Positions 22,993 through 33,887 of a DNA stretch of 64,000 bases are shown here, one piece after another. A model generated the notes under the pieces. It saw only the letters and a program-made list of their open reading frames with translations, made no database searches and was not told the origin of the DNA. Origin of the DNA: Vicia villosa (lineage: Eukaryota; Streptophyta; Magnoliopsida; Fabales; Fabaceae); contig NW_026704997.1 in NCBI RefSeq assembly GCF_029867415.1, positions 1,054,001 through 1,118,000 on the forward strand. Direction: 5' to 3'. The translations under genes and the position numbers were made by a program. The stretch's first letter is position 1, and each line of letters begins with the position of its first letter.

Positions 22993-23551
22993 TTTGGATC
23001 CTCTCCTTCTACATTTTCTATTCAATCCTCTCCTTCATTAATTTCTCTCTATCTCTCTCTTATGTTTCATCTCTCTTCTTTAATTTATGATTTTTTTTTT
23101 CAATTTCACTTTCATCTTACACTAGTTTTGAGTGAAGGAGAAGGAAGGAGCACTACGCCAAAATTGATATTTTGTATCACTTAATTTAATAGCATTTTTA
23201 AAGAAAGTGCTATTAAAAACGAAAAAATACATATATAATAGCACTTTATTGTCGGGTGCTATTATAGGATACATACAATGTAGTTTTGATAGCACTTTGT
23301 GAAAAAACGCTATTATTAAACTTTAGTAAGATAGCGTTTTCTACCAAATGCTATTAATACTATACATTAAGATAGCTCTTAAAGAAAAACGCTATTAAAA
23401 ACGGATACTTTAATAGCGCTTTTAAAGTGCTATTAAACAAAAAATGTTTACAATAGCGGTGCGGTTAACAGCGCTTTTAAGTGCTATCAAAAACAAAAAA
23501 ACGCTACTAAATGGCTTATTTGGTGTAGTGGAGAGAAGGAGAGGATCCAAA
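22993..23551. mobile_element. Inverted-repeat element interrupted by a CACTA MITE
   Basis: TTTGGATCCTCTCCTTCT at 22993-23010 is matched perfectly by its reverse complement at 23534-23551. Excluding the CACTA insertion (23151-23530 plus one GAG), the host element would be about 176 bp, with pyrimidine-rich left and purine-rich right arms that could fold into a hairpin. No clear target duplication flanks it, so the superfamily is unknown. Confidence 0.6.
23151..23530. mobile_element. Non-autonomous CACTA element (380 bp)
   Basis: Ends CACTACGCCAAAA and TTTGGTGTAGTG form 13-bp inverted repeats with one or two mismatches, flanked by the 3-bp duplication GAG (23148-23150 and 23531-23533), the hallmark of CACTA/En-Spm elements. 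The interior is filled with subterminal-type motifs AATAGCGCTTTTAAAGTGCTATT in both orientations. No coding capacity. It must rely on a transposase elsewhere; its subterminal motif differs from that of the autonomous-type element at 44515. Confidence 0.9.
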
Positions 23552-24480
23552 GTGTCGAACCATCTTTAAATATTGTTTTTAGATATCATATATTTATATA
23601 GGTTGTCAAAATTGACAAAAGCCTATGCCACATATGTGCTTTGGAAGTTCTTAGGTTAATTATTTTACACGTTTTTACTGTGAATTTGTCAGAATGATTC
23701 AAACGACTAATATGTTGCAAGTTTGGGGACATAGTTATCTGCTCAATACTCTATTGAGAAATTGTTTCCTTAACTATGGAAAAATAAGCAATTGTTTGAT
23801 TAAGCCAGTTTGAAATTTTCATAACAGGCATGGTTTTGTGCACGTACGTACCAAAGCCCAGACTATTCAAATTATCTATGTCCTGCTTCTTAAAAAAGTC
23901 ATTATGTTTAGTCAAAAAAAAAAGTCATTATGTTTGTTCATCCTTAAAGAATTACTTCTTGTTTCTTCAGCAACTAGATAAATAGCACTTATTCAGCAGG
24001 GGCCCAAATGACATAATTAAATCAAAACTTATTAGTACTACAAAATTTTTATTAGTAGTACAAAATCGTACCGATTAATTAAGCTGGGCCCCAAAGAGAA
24101 AATTAAATCAAAATTTTTTAATAGTATAAAATAATTATAAAATAAACATAAAATGTTATCAAATTAATCAAATATACCATTCAAGGTTCATCAAATATAT
24201 CTATCTTATTGACTTTTTGTGCATCCTACACAGATGAAATCTGGGGAGCAAAAACATCTAGTACAAATTACAAATTTATGAAGAGCAATCCAAACTAGAT
24301 ACATCATATCTATTCATCAAGACCCAAAATAGATGCAGCAAAAAACAGCATAACCATAAAAATACATCTATATATTTTTTTTTAAAAAAGGTCAAAACCA
24401 TCAACCAAAATATAATTTCCTACAAAATAAACCTTAAATACTTATCTTTTTCCAATACAAAATATATTAGATGCACATCA
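23552..24480. other. Intergenic; imperfect 85-bp direct repeat, no gene seen
   Basis: GGGGCCCAAATGACATAATTAAATC at about 24000 recurs as GGGCCCCAAAGAGAAAATTAAATC at about 24084, with TTAGTAGTAC repeats between them. The remainder is AT-rich without recognisable features. Confidence 0.45.
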
Positions 24481-24500
24481 TCTATATCTATAGGTTCAAT

Positions 24501-24908
24501 TCAACCATGTTTTCCTATAATTCCATGGACCTCTTCTTGTTCAGAGTTTTTCACCAAGACATGTTGTTTCTTAGACTCAACATGTGTGTGATACAATATG
24601 AGATTAGGCCTTACATCAAAGTCTAGAATGAAGTTATTATTTTTCCTTGCATCTGTTACCTCTGGATTTTGAACAAGCTCTTTGATTGCTTCTGGCATAG
24701 GTTCATCATTCATCATGTTCTTCCAATAATCTCCCAAGTCTTTTCTTGCATAAGAGAGGTCAGCAACCTAGAAAGAAAATTGAAAGGTTATATCAATAAG
24801 TTGTATATGTGATTGATTGATTGATATCAAGAAATTTCATAGAGATGATTCATGAAAGATTACCAGAAAAAGATAAAATAGCATGAAGAAAGCAAAGATG
24901 GACTTCAT
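24501..24908 (-). CDS. Organ-specific protein S2/P4-like (DUF2775 family), two exons
   Basis: Exon 1 is 24908-24864 (15 codons) and exon 2 is 24767-24501, with a 96-bp GT-AG intron in phase 0. The product is 103 aa. A signal peptide (MKSIFAFFMLFYLFLVADLSYA) leads into ARKDLGDYWKNMM, then PMPEAIKELV and a C-terminal DFDVRPNLILYHTHV, the block order of the legume organ-specific protein family first described as pea S2 and P4. Only one copy of the block is present, so this is a short, single-unit member. The reading frame is intact. The biochemical role of the family is not known to me; secretion is predicted from the signal peptide. TATAAAAG on the minus strand at 24988-24981 lies about 75 bases upstream of the ATG. 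Confidence 0.85.
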
Positions 24909-24980
24909 TTCTTTTATAAGATGTGGACTTTTCATTAGATTTGTTATTTTGTTGGCTAAGATTTTCACCTCTGACTATCT

Positions 24981-24988
24981 CTTTTATA
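24981..24988 (-). promoter_or_regulatory. TATA box of the organ-specific protein gene
   Basis: TATAAAAG on the minus strand within CCTATAAAAGAGATAG, placing transcription start near 24955 and giving a 5' UTR of about 45-50 bases. Confidence 0.65.
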
Positions 24989-25009
24989 GGCCACAAAGGG
25001 CCCCACTAT

Positions 25010-25567
25010 CTACATGATGAATCTAGAAGTTTTTGACTAATGGAACAAGATCATATTTTAGAAATATTTATGAAAAAATACCTAGTTATCATTATTATCA
25101 TTATTAATTATTATCGTTAGCCAAAAAGTTGAAGACTACAAATAATGATGCCATTCTATATTTAAAATAATTAAGATATATTCCTTTAAACTTTATACCT
25201 TTTGAATTTAGACTTCTTCTTTATGTAACCTACTTACCATTGTTTCAATCTTAACACCCCCTTCACATTCAAACTAACTTCTTGTATTTTTTTCTCTACA
25301 CTTGGTCTCTTTTGATAAGAGATAAAAGTGTCATTAATCACATAAAAGATAAGAATGTTCTTTTTAATATATAATCGTTGTTTCGGAAATATTATTTTTT
25401 ATCAGTGTCTTTAACATATACATACTTTCCATTTTGTTCTAAACTTTCTTCAGGGTTGTTAGATCCAGAAATGATACATCACCTCGTCTTAAATATATGA
25501 GAAAATCTATCTAGTGGCATTTTTCTTCATCTTTTCTCAGTCGGTATCCTCTATGTCGAACAGTTTT
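25010..25567. other. Intergenic, no gene seen
   Basis: AT-rich upstream flank of the organ-specific protein gene. No coding motif recognised. Confidence 0.5.
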
Positions 25568-25640
25568 CACTACTACAAATAATATATTTTATGACAACGA
25601 TTTCACCTCACCTAACAAAAAATCGAGGTAAAGTTCCTGG
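25568..25640 (+). mobile_element. Possible orphan CACTA terminus
   Basis: CACTACTACAAATAATATAT followed by TTTATGACAACGATTTC has the form of a plant CACTA left end with a subterminal repeat. I found no matching TGTAGTG end before the copia fragment at 25857, so it would be truncated. Confidence 0.35.
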
Positions 25641-25856
25641 ACGTGCCATGTGTTTTTTCTTTCAAAAAAATATCATTTATTCTATTGGTTGTGGTAGATA
25701 ACCGAAGATTAAACTAATTTAGGATACATGCTTCGAATTCCAACAACTACAGTTAATGTTTTTATCAACTATCTACCATTGAAAATCAATTGCATGAACT
25801 CTCAAAATTTTCCATTCATTACAAGCATGCCCTCTAAAAATTTCCTTTTCATTACG

Positions 25857-27870
25857 ATCATCAGTAAGTCATCTGAAAGTGTTTGGCTTTATTTACTACA
25901 AGCATGTTCATGATGTAAGAAGAAGGAAACTTGATGATAAAAGTGAACCTATGATTCTGGTAGGATGTCATAAAATTGGAGCATACATGATATTCAATCC
26001 GAACAATGATAAGATCGTGATGAGTCGAGACATTGTGATTGACGAAAACTCGGCCCGCGATTTGAATTCCTGTGACGCAATTAACAAGCCTTTGATGAGT
26101 TTTGGTGTTGACGATAAAACTGATGAGGTCGAAGTCGAAGCAGTTGTTCACATTCCAAACATAGTCGAAATCGTAGAGGGTGTGGCTAGTACAAGCCCGA
26201 GACCTCAAAGAACTAGATTTATTCCAACAAGGCTTCAAGACTATGAAGTGGTTAGTGATGATGAAGCCACAGCAGATGGAGAATTAGTTTATTTCACTTT
26301 ACTTGTAATGTTGAACCAATTAACTATAGAGAAGATTTAAAGAATAAACATTGAAAGTCAGCTATGGTCGAAGAGTTACAAGTGATATAAAGAAACAAAA
26401 TATGGGAGCTAGTCGAATTGCCATCAGACACAAAAGCTATCGAAGTGAAATGGATGTTCAAGTTAAAGCACGATGTTGATGGGACAATAGCAAGACATAA
26501 GGAAATATTAGTAGATCAAGGATTTATTTAGAGTACAATACTCGACTAATCTGAACTATATGCACCAATAGCAAGGTTGGAGAATGTCAAATTGGTGGTA
26601 GTATTGGCATGCAAGCAAGTCTGGTCAACATTCCACTTATATGTGAAAGCAACATTTTTTAATGGTCCTTTAGTTGTTCGACTTTTTGGTTGGGAGGTTC
26701 CCCTAATTATTATTATTTGTCTTCTTTCGGGCCTCAATGAGTCTACCCTTCACATGATGGATCCAGCAGGAGTTTGTGAAACACGATGAAGCAAGGAAAG
26801 TATACAAGTTGCACAAATCGCTCTATGGTCTCAAACAGGCACCTAGGGCATGTAACAAGAAGATTGATTCATACTTAGTCGAATTGGGATTCATCAAATA
26901 CAAATCTGAATATGATGTCTATGCGCAGGTCATGGCACACGATATAACCATGATTTGCTTGTATGTTGATGACTTACTGGTAACTATAAATAGCGTGGAG
27001 AACTTGTCGAAGTTCAAAGAGCTGGTGATGGGGGAATTTGAAATATCGGATATGGGTAAGTTGTCTTATTTTCTAGGCATAGAATTTCAAATTACCAAAT
27101 AATAATACTCAAGAGATTCAAAAAGGGTGATTTGAATCTTGCATCCTCACCTGCCGAACTAAATTTGAAATTGGAGAAGCATGGAGAGGAGGACAAAGTC
27201 GATGTAAATTTATTCAAGCAAATTTTAGGATCTCTGAGATATGTGTGCAATAACAGACTTGATATAGGTTTCTCAGTAGGATTGGTGAGTAGATAAATGA
27301 GTGAACCAAAGGTGTCATAGATGAAGGCTGCAAGAAGAACTTGAGATATAACGATAAATTGTGGAATTTTGTTTCCACGAGATTCTGAAAGAAAAATGCT
27401 ACGATTACTTGCTATTCAGATGTTGATTACTGTGGAAATAATGAAGATCGAAGAAGCACAACTGGTTACTTCTTTCAAGTATTTGGTGCCCCAATCTATG
27501 GTGCTTGAGAAAGAAACTTATGGTGACATCATCATCGTGTGAGGCAGAATATATGGAAGGATCATATGTTGTGTGTCAAGCAATTTGGATCAGATATGTG
27601 CTGGAAGAGATCGAGGTCGAAGTGAAGAAATCTTTGATGTTGCAGATCGACAACAAAGCAGCCATTAATCTTGCGAAGAATTCAACTCTACATAAAAGGA
27701 GTAAGCACATTTAGGTTAAGTTTTATTTCGTGAGAGAGAAGATATATCAACGTGAACTTAAAATGAGTTATTGCTCGAGTTAAGTACAACTGGCCAATAT
27801 TTTCACCAAAAAATTTGAAGATCAATAAATTTCTGAATTTGAAAAAGAAATTAAAAATAATTCAGATCGA
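25857..27870 (+). pseudogene. Ty1-copia pol fragment (integrase C-terminus, RT, RNase H)
   Basis: 25879-26340 holds the integrase C-terminal region (RRRKLDDKSEPMILVG, VMSRDIVIDE). The RT N-terminal half (26341-26775) is full of stops. An intact-looking stretch at 26776-27102 has KLHKSLYGLKQAPRA and the catalytic YVDDLLVT, followed by DMGKLSYFLGIEF. RNase H is seen at 27505-27714 (SSCEAEYM, QIDNKAAINLAKN) with a tail ANIFTKKFEDQ. It is the same family as 40650-43087 (shared ENLSKFKELVM-like and SYLVELGF stretches). No LTR is recognised at either end. Confidence 0.8.
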
Positions 27871-27903
27871 CAACTTTGATATTTTAAATTGAAAGTTATA
27901 TGT

Positions 27904-28014
27904 AGTAGGGTCGTGGCTTTTTCTTAGTAGGGTCGTGGCTTTTTCTTTAGGGCACATGACTTCGCAGTATATGTAGGGTCGTGGCTTTTTCTTTAGGGTC
28001 GTAGCTTTTTCTTT
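27904..28014 (+). repeat. Short tandem array of a 20-27-bp unit
   Basis: Four copies of TAGGGTCGTGGCTTTTTCTT (one with GTAGC) at about 27907, 27930, 27974 and 27997, with irregular spacing, at the end of the copia fragment. Confidence 0.75.
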
Positions 28015-28263
28015 AACCCTTGCATATGTTTGCATAAGTCACGGCACTTCTTCGCTATTGCTATATTAAATTTATACGAATTAGACATATTAGAGATCTT
28101 GTTGTCTATTAAATATTGGCTACAATCCTCTTTCTGCTGCACTTTTGTTAAAGCCATAAAGAAATATTGCAATAATACACAAAAATGTGCTCGGTTCTGC
28201 CATTCAAACAAACAACCTTTCATAACCATTATTCACAAAATTCTACCATGTGCAGCTTCATGA

Positions 28264-30009
28264 CAAAAACTTAAAAAGAGTATTATAAGTTGTTATAATG
28301 CAAGTTGTTATTTACTCTTTGAAAAACAGTCAATGACTGTGACTAAAAAAGTTAATTAATTAAAAGGGTTGCAATTTGACACGTTTTATTTAATTAATAC
28401 GGTGTGAACTAATGATATATAAATAGTAAATATTTTGGTGGAAGTTTCAAGTTGCTTCAGGGTAGCAAAAGGATTACAAAGGGACAAGTGTAGTAGGTAT
28501 CTCATTGAGCTTTGTTCATTATTAGGTAGAAACGCAAAATGTTTAAGCGTGTAAGTTGTCTTTCTTTTGAAGCATAATTTTTTTCACTTTTTATATTGAC
28601 TTCCTAACTACACAAATGATATATACGCTAAGTATGTGTTTGGAACCACATTTGTTACAATTATTTGCATTTTCTTTACTAATAATAAAATAAGAATATT
28701 ATCCATTTATAAAAAAAGATTTTGAATAAATAATATATTTTGATGTCTAGATACATTATTTATTCAATGTGTTTAAAAAATGATTTTTTTTTTTTATAAA
28801 TGAAATTAGATAGAGTATTTACTTAATAAATAAGCATAAAGAAAAATACTACATACTCCATTAATATAAATATTTAAATTTAATATAATTAATAAAATAA
28901 ATATCAAATTTTATTAAATAATATTTTGTTTATAACATGCACATTTTATTGTACAATTTTTAAAATTAATATAATCATCTATAATTTAAGTTAAATATAT
29001 ATACCCTGAATGATTTTGATCCAAACTATTTTAAAAACAACAACAATTGATGAAAATTACTTTTACAAAAATGTATTTAAATATAGAGATGAACACTCCG
29101 ATATCCTTTAATTTAATTGGGTACCAGTACCTTTAATCAATCAAACACTATGTTTTAATGTCACGTCATTTTTTTTATTATTTTATTTTAAAATAAATTG
29201 AAATTTTAACATAAATTACACTAAAGATACTCATACCCAACTTAGATTCATGATACTAAAGAATTTACATCAATAAATCAATTTATATTTAACCCACTTT
29301 TAATAAAAAAACAATTCTTTGAGATTCAATTTTCATCACCTCTAAATTAAATACGCATAAATCTAATATTGCTACCCATTTGTTTAAGAAAGAACATATT
29401 ATATGTTAAGACTTCTATGTTAAATGAAATATAATTTTAACATGTGTTTGTATTTAAAAGCAGGCTAATTTTATTAATTGATTTTTTAAAAAATTATGTT
29501 AATTTCAACTCAAATTGTATATTTTATTTTATTTTTTATTTTATATATATATCACTTCGTCATGCTTACTTATATACCAACACAACTTTGACTATTAATT
29601 GATTGACACTGTCACACCAAGCATAATACATGTATATTCTTTCACAAAAATAGTTTCGACGACTAATTTCAATATTTCATGGCTACCATACATATAAAAC
29701 TAGGTGAGACCTTTTTATTTTAGAAAAATCCACAATCAATTAAGATTATTTATGTGTATACTACTAACTATTATCTCAAATATTAAATTTAAAAAAAAAA
29801 ATTTGTAGAGTATATGTGAATAAATTAGTTTTTTTTTTTACTTAAGTAATTTAGTTAGTTGTGGATAATTTATTCTCTATTTTAAAGACAATCTAAAAAA
29901 TTCTATAATATAATTAAATAAAAAAATTGTAGTTTAAAAACTCAAATCAAACCTTGCAAAACACTTTTTATATGTATATTGGAATAGAACCTGACGCGAC
30001 CCTTTGTAC
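28264..30009. other. AT-rich intergenic; weak promoter/first-exon-like patch
   Basis: At 28420-28560 a TATATAAATAG box is followed by a UTR-like stretch, then ATGTTTAAGCGT directly before GTAAGT. This resembles a first exon and donor site, but no downstream exon was found. The remainder (28560-30009) is AT-rich and featureless. Confidence 0.35.
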
Positions 30010-30555
30010 TGTTAGAATCGTCCTAAAAATTTATGGAGAATTCTGAATCAATCTTGATAAATAAGATTCAATCACATCAATCGAATTCCTTCTCGTGTTT
30101 TTCACTCTTCACTCAAGTGAATCAACCAGCCTGATTGCAAGATGATTCTCGTTGCACAAACAATAATAGAGAAGAAAAGAAAAGATGAATTGGGAAGGGA
30201 TTTAGGGTTTAACGAAAATAGGAGAAGAAAAAATTTTCTGTTGAGTTTGTCTCTACTCACAAACTGTGATTTTATTCCTTGCAACTGCAAGTGATTTATA
30301 TACAATAATAGAGGTCACTCCCTATTTATAAATTTTAGGTTTTCTTGCTCCCTAAGCAAAGTCTAAAATATAAAGCGCAAAATACCTAATTTTGTTAACT
30401 ACAAAAATAGGCCTAAGTCGAAATTTTGTCGAGGCAACTCCTTCGACAATTCGACGCACACAAATTTGACACACACACACACACTAGGCTATTTTTGACA
30501 CAACCTTGTTTACGTCGAGCGGTCTGCTTCGACACAAGGAATTACAATCTCAACA
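30010..30555 (-). repeat. 3' LTR of a minus-strand copia element
   Basis: 546-bp block from minus-strand TGTTGAGATTGTAAT (30555) to ...GATTCTAACA (30010). A direct copy of 33271-33887 with moderate divergence and some indels (including an (AC)n stretch at 30472-30484), consistent with an old element. Confidence 0.85.
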
Positions 30556-30601
30556 CACCACCTAATTGATGTGTCTATGCTATCTACATTCATCATTGCT
30601 C

Positions 30602-31075
30602 TTAATTTCTTGAGCACTTCGACCTACACTCCTTTTGCCATGATGTCTGCAGTTGATTCCCAATTATGTAGTGTTCCATGTTCATCTTCCCTTTTGCTAC
30701 CTGCTCTCGAAGATAATGAAATCTCATTTCGATGTGTTTTCTTCTGCCATGTGCTATCAGATTCTTCGGCAGATTGATAGTAGACATGCTATCGATCTTC
30801 ATAGTAATCGCTCCATGATCCATTATTGTAATCTCTTCGATCTGATTCACCATCCATGTTGCTGGACATGCACAGAGAAAAGCAACTATGTATTCTGCTT
30901 CACACGACAACAATGCTACTATTGGCACTTTTCTTGAACTCAAAGCAACTAGTGCACCACATAGCATAAACACATAACTTGTTGTGGATTTTCTATCCTC
31001 AGCATCACTACACCAGCTTGAGTCGGTGTAATACACTAACTTGCATTTTTTTCCTTCATCAGTTGCATGAAACAA
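30602..31075 (-). pseudogene. Copia RNase H domain
   Basis: 158-codon open stretch with the RNase H series LVYYTDSSWCSDAEDRKSTTSYV, SSRKVPIVALLSCEAEYI, DSMSTINLPKN and GRRKHIEMRFHYLREQV. The frame is intact here, but the upstream join to RT (31080-31300) is broken by stops. The tail lies directly before the polypurine tract and 3' LTR. Confidence 0.8.
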
Positions 31076-31299
31076 AATTCCATAGTTGAGAGTTCATTTG
31101 AGATACCTTAGTATCCTCTTCGTAGCTTCTAGATGTGATACACTTGGCTTCTACATGAATCTACTCACCATACCCACATTGTGACAAAGGTGTCGTAATG
31201 ACCCAATAAGTCTCCTGTATTGAGTTGGATCGCAACATCTTCATCTAAGTCTTTCGACAGTTGCAACCTTGGTTCAGGAGGTGTCGAAGTCGAGTTGCA

Positions 31300-31848
31300 T
31301 TATTCCATCTCAAATCTCTTGAGTATTTCATTTGCATGTCTTCTTTGATGCATCATCAAGCCTTTACTACTCTTATAGAAATTGAAGCCAATGAAATATG
31401 AAATGTCGCCCAGATCAGGCATTTTGAATTCCTTAATAAGATCACCTTTGAAGTCTTCAATCTCTTTCTTGCAGCTACCTATTATTAACAAGTCATCGAC
31501 ATAGAGATATATTATAAGCAATTCACTATTCCTTCTTCTTACATATACTTCATGCTCAGTTGTGCACTTCACAAATTCCTTCTCCCTTAGGAAAATGTCA
31601 ATCTTCTTATTCCAAGATCTTGGAGCTTGTTTAACTCCATACAAGGCTTTATGCAACATGTTCACCTTTCTTTCTCCGCTTTGTTTCACAAACCTAACTG
31701 GATATGCAATATAAACTTCTTCACCTTGCTGCACACATTCCTCACACACTTTGTTTCGATTTATGGTAATCCTGAAATCATATTTCTTCTTTTCAGATCT
31801 CTGATGTCTTTGAAGTTGAGATGTCCAAGTCGATAATGTCATATCCAC
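31300..31848 (-). pseudogene. Copia integrase zinc-finger/RT fusion produced by deletion
   Basis: One open frame of 182 codons. Its first 40 residues are a degraded integrase N-terminal zinc-finger region ending CEECVQ. It then passes at once into the middle of reverse transcriptase (EEVYIAYP, LHKALYGVKQAPRSWNKKI, the catalytic YVDDLL, PDLGDISYFIGF, MMHQRRHANEILKRF). The integrase core and the first half of RT are missing, yet the frame is kept. It cannot be an active RT because the N-terminal fingers and first catalytic aspartate are absent. Confidence 0.8.
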
Positions 31849-31937
31849 CCATCCCTGCTAGTTGTAAGTTACATGAAACTTGTGCTCCATCCCATTGAAT
31901 TCAATCTTGAAGGTTATATTCTGAGACATAGGAGCCT

Positions 31938-32273
31938 TCAGATTAGCCTTCCATTTGAGTCGATAACTCTCATCATCTTGTCTTCAATCAATATTTTGTA
32001 GTTATTTTTGACCAACCACCCTATGCTGAGCAAGTTACTTTTCATGCATGGCATGTACAACACATTTGAAATTACCGACCTTTTGCCATCTTTCCTCATA
32101 ATCAGAACATCACCAATACATTTATCTACTAGATTATTGTCATTAGCAAATTTTACCATGTTCTTCATCGAGGGATATATGTTGACAAATAAATCTTTCC
32201 TTCTAGACATGTGTGATGAGCATCCTGAGTCCTTGAATCTCTCTTCATCTCTTGTTGTGACCATCATAATCAT
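31938..32273 (-). pseudogene. Copia aspartic protease domain
   Basis: 112-codon open stretch with FKDSGCSSHMS (protease D-S-G triad), GDVLIM, VISNVLYMPCMKSNLLSIGWL and a C-terminal MRVIDSNGRLI that leads into the gag-pre-integrase region. The downstream frame is cut by one stop before the fused integrase/RT frame. Confidence 0.75.
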
Positions 32274-32296
32274 CTCTTCTTCTTCTTCTTCATGTT

Positions 32297-33255
32297 TTAC
32301 AAACTTTGCATCATTTTCTTGATTCTTTTATTTTTCTGGACAATCACTAGAATAATGACCATACTTCTGACAATTGAAACACTGAATGTGACTTTTGTCA
32401 GGTTTTTTACCACCACCTTTTCCTCCACCTGCACCACCACCTCTTTGGTTGCTTTGGTATGAGGTCTTTCTCTGATTCGACCAGCTCTGTTCTTGCTGAT
32501 TTTGACCAGATGAATTGTCGAAACCTCATCTACCTTTGTTTCCATTCCAACTTCCTTTGCCTTTCTTTTCTTTTGCTGACTGAGCCTGCAAAACCACATC
32601 ACTCTTCGACTTGCCTGCAACTCTTTCAGTCATTCTTTGTTCATGAGATTCAAGCGTCCCTTGAAGCTCTTACTTTGGCAATGTTGAAAAATATTTCGAC
32701 TCTTCTAGGATACTACCACATGGTCAAACTTTGGAGCCAGTGACCTCAAGATCTTTGCAACAACTGATCTTGATGTCAACACTTTTCCACATACCTTGAT
32801 TTGATTCACCAATTTCCTAACCCTAGTGAAGAAATCAGCTAGCTTTCACGTTCTTCCATATGAAGTAATTCACACATTCTTTTGTGAGTTTGTAACCTCA
32901 CCTCTTTAACCTTTTCAGCATCTCCAAACAATTTTTCCAAAATTTACCATGTTTCTTTCGCTAATTCAACATCACTCAGCTTTTTCGAAATTATGTGAAC
33001 TCACAAATTGATGAATTATAAATAGGGCTTTATAATTCTTCTTCTTCAATTCTTTGTATGTAGCCTTTTCTTCAAGCGGTGTTGCTTCTTCTTTCACAAG
33101 ATCCCAAAGATCTTGACAACAGAAAAAAAAACCTTCATCTGCTTGCACCAATTCTCATAGTTGTCAATTTTCAGAATCAAAAGACTCGTCGAAAAATGTC
33201 CGTTCGGATGATTCATCGCCATCGCGTTTTGCCTCCCACGAATCGATCAACCAAT
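32297..33255 (-). pseudogene. Copia gag remnant with CCHC knuckle
   Basis: The minus strand at about 32390-32330 encodes CFNCQKYGHYSSDCP, a complete CX2CX4HX4C nucleocapsid knuckle, preceded by a Lys/Arg-rich stretch (32620-32400). The upstream gag core to 33255 is recognisable only in pieces and carries stops. Confidence 0.65.
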
Positions 33256-33268
33256 GCTCTAGATACCA
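33256..33268 (-). other. Primer binding site, tRNA-Met-like
   Basis: Minus strand TGGTATCTAGAGC, two bases inside the 5' LTR end at 33271, similar to the copia TGGTATCAGAGC site. Confidence 0.7.
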
Positions 33269-33270
33269 GA

Positions 33271-33887
33271 TGTTGGAATCGCCCCAAAAATCTATGTAGA
33301 ATTTGGAATCAATCTTGATCAATAATATTCAATCACACAAATCAAATTCCATCTCTTGTTCTTTACTCTTCACTCGAGTGAATCAACCAGTCTGGTGGCA
33401 TCAACCAACCTGGTGGCATCAACCAGCCTGTTTGCAAGATGATTCTCACTGCACAAACAATAATGGAGAAGAAAAGAAAAGATGAATTTGGAAAAAAGGG
33501 ATTTAGGGTTTAACAAAAATGGGAGAAAAAAATATTTTGTGCAGAATTTCTCTCTGCTAACAAACTGTACTTTTATTGTTTGCAACTGCAAGTGAGTTAT
33601 ATACAATAATAAGAGTTACTCCCTATTTATAGATTTTAGGTTTGCTTGTTTCCTAAGCATAGCACAATATATAAAATCCTAAATATTTAATTTTGTTAAC
33701 TACACAAATAGGGTTAAGCCGAAATCCTGTCGAGACAACTCCTTCGACAATTCGACACACACAAATTTTACATACACAGTAGGCTATTTTCGACACACAC
33801 AAATTTGACATACACAGTAGGCTATTTTCGACACAACTTTGTTTCTGTCAAACAACTTGTTTCGACATAAAAATTACAATCTTAACA
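33271..33887 (-). repeat. 5' LTR of the minus-strand copia element
   Basis: 617-bp partner of 30010-30555, with minus-strand start TGTTAAGATTGTAA and end ...GATTCCAACA. It contains two internal duplications not in the other LTR: (T/C)CTGGTGGCATCAACCA at about 33391-33425 and ACACACAAATTT...AGGCTATTTTCGACAC at about 33757-33833. No matching 5-bp target duplication was found (TGTAC left, AACAC right). Confidence 0.85.

Noticed and set aside
23151..23530. CRISPR-like spaced repeats (AATAGCGCTTTT units)
   Set aside because: Units are in both orientations with irregular spacing and lie within CACTA termini, so they are transposon subterminal repeats.
28030..28263. Paired frames on both strands (77-78 aa)
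   Set aside because: Both strands are equally open and neither has a motif; chance frame.
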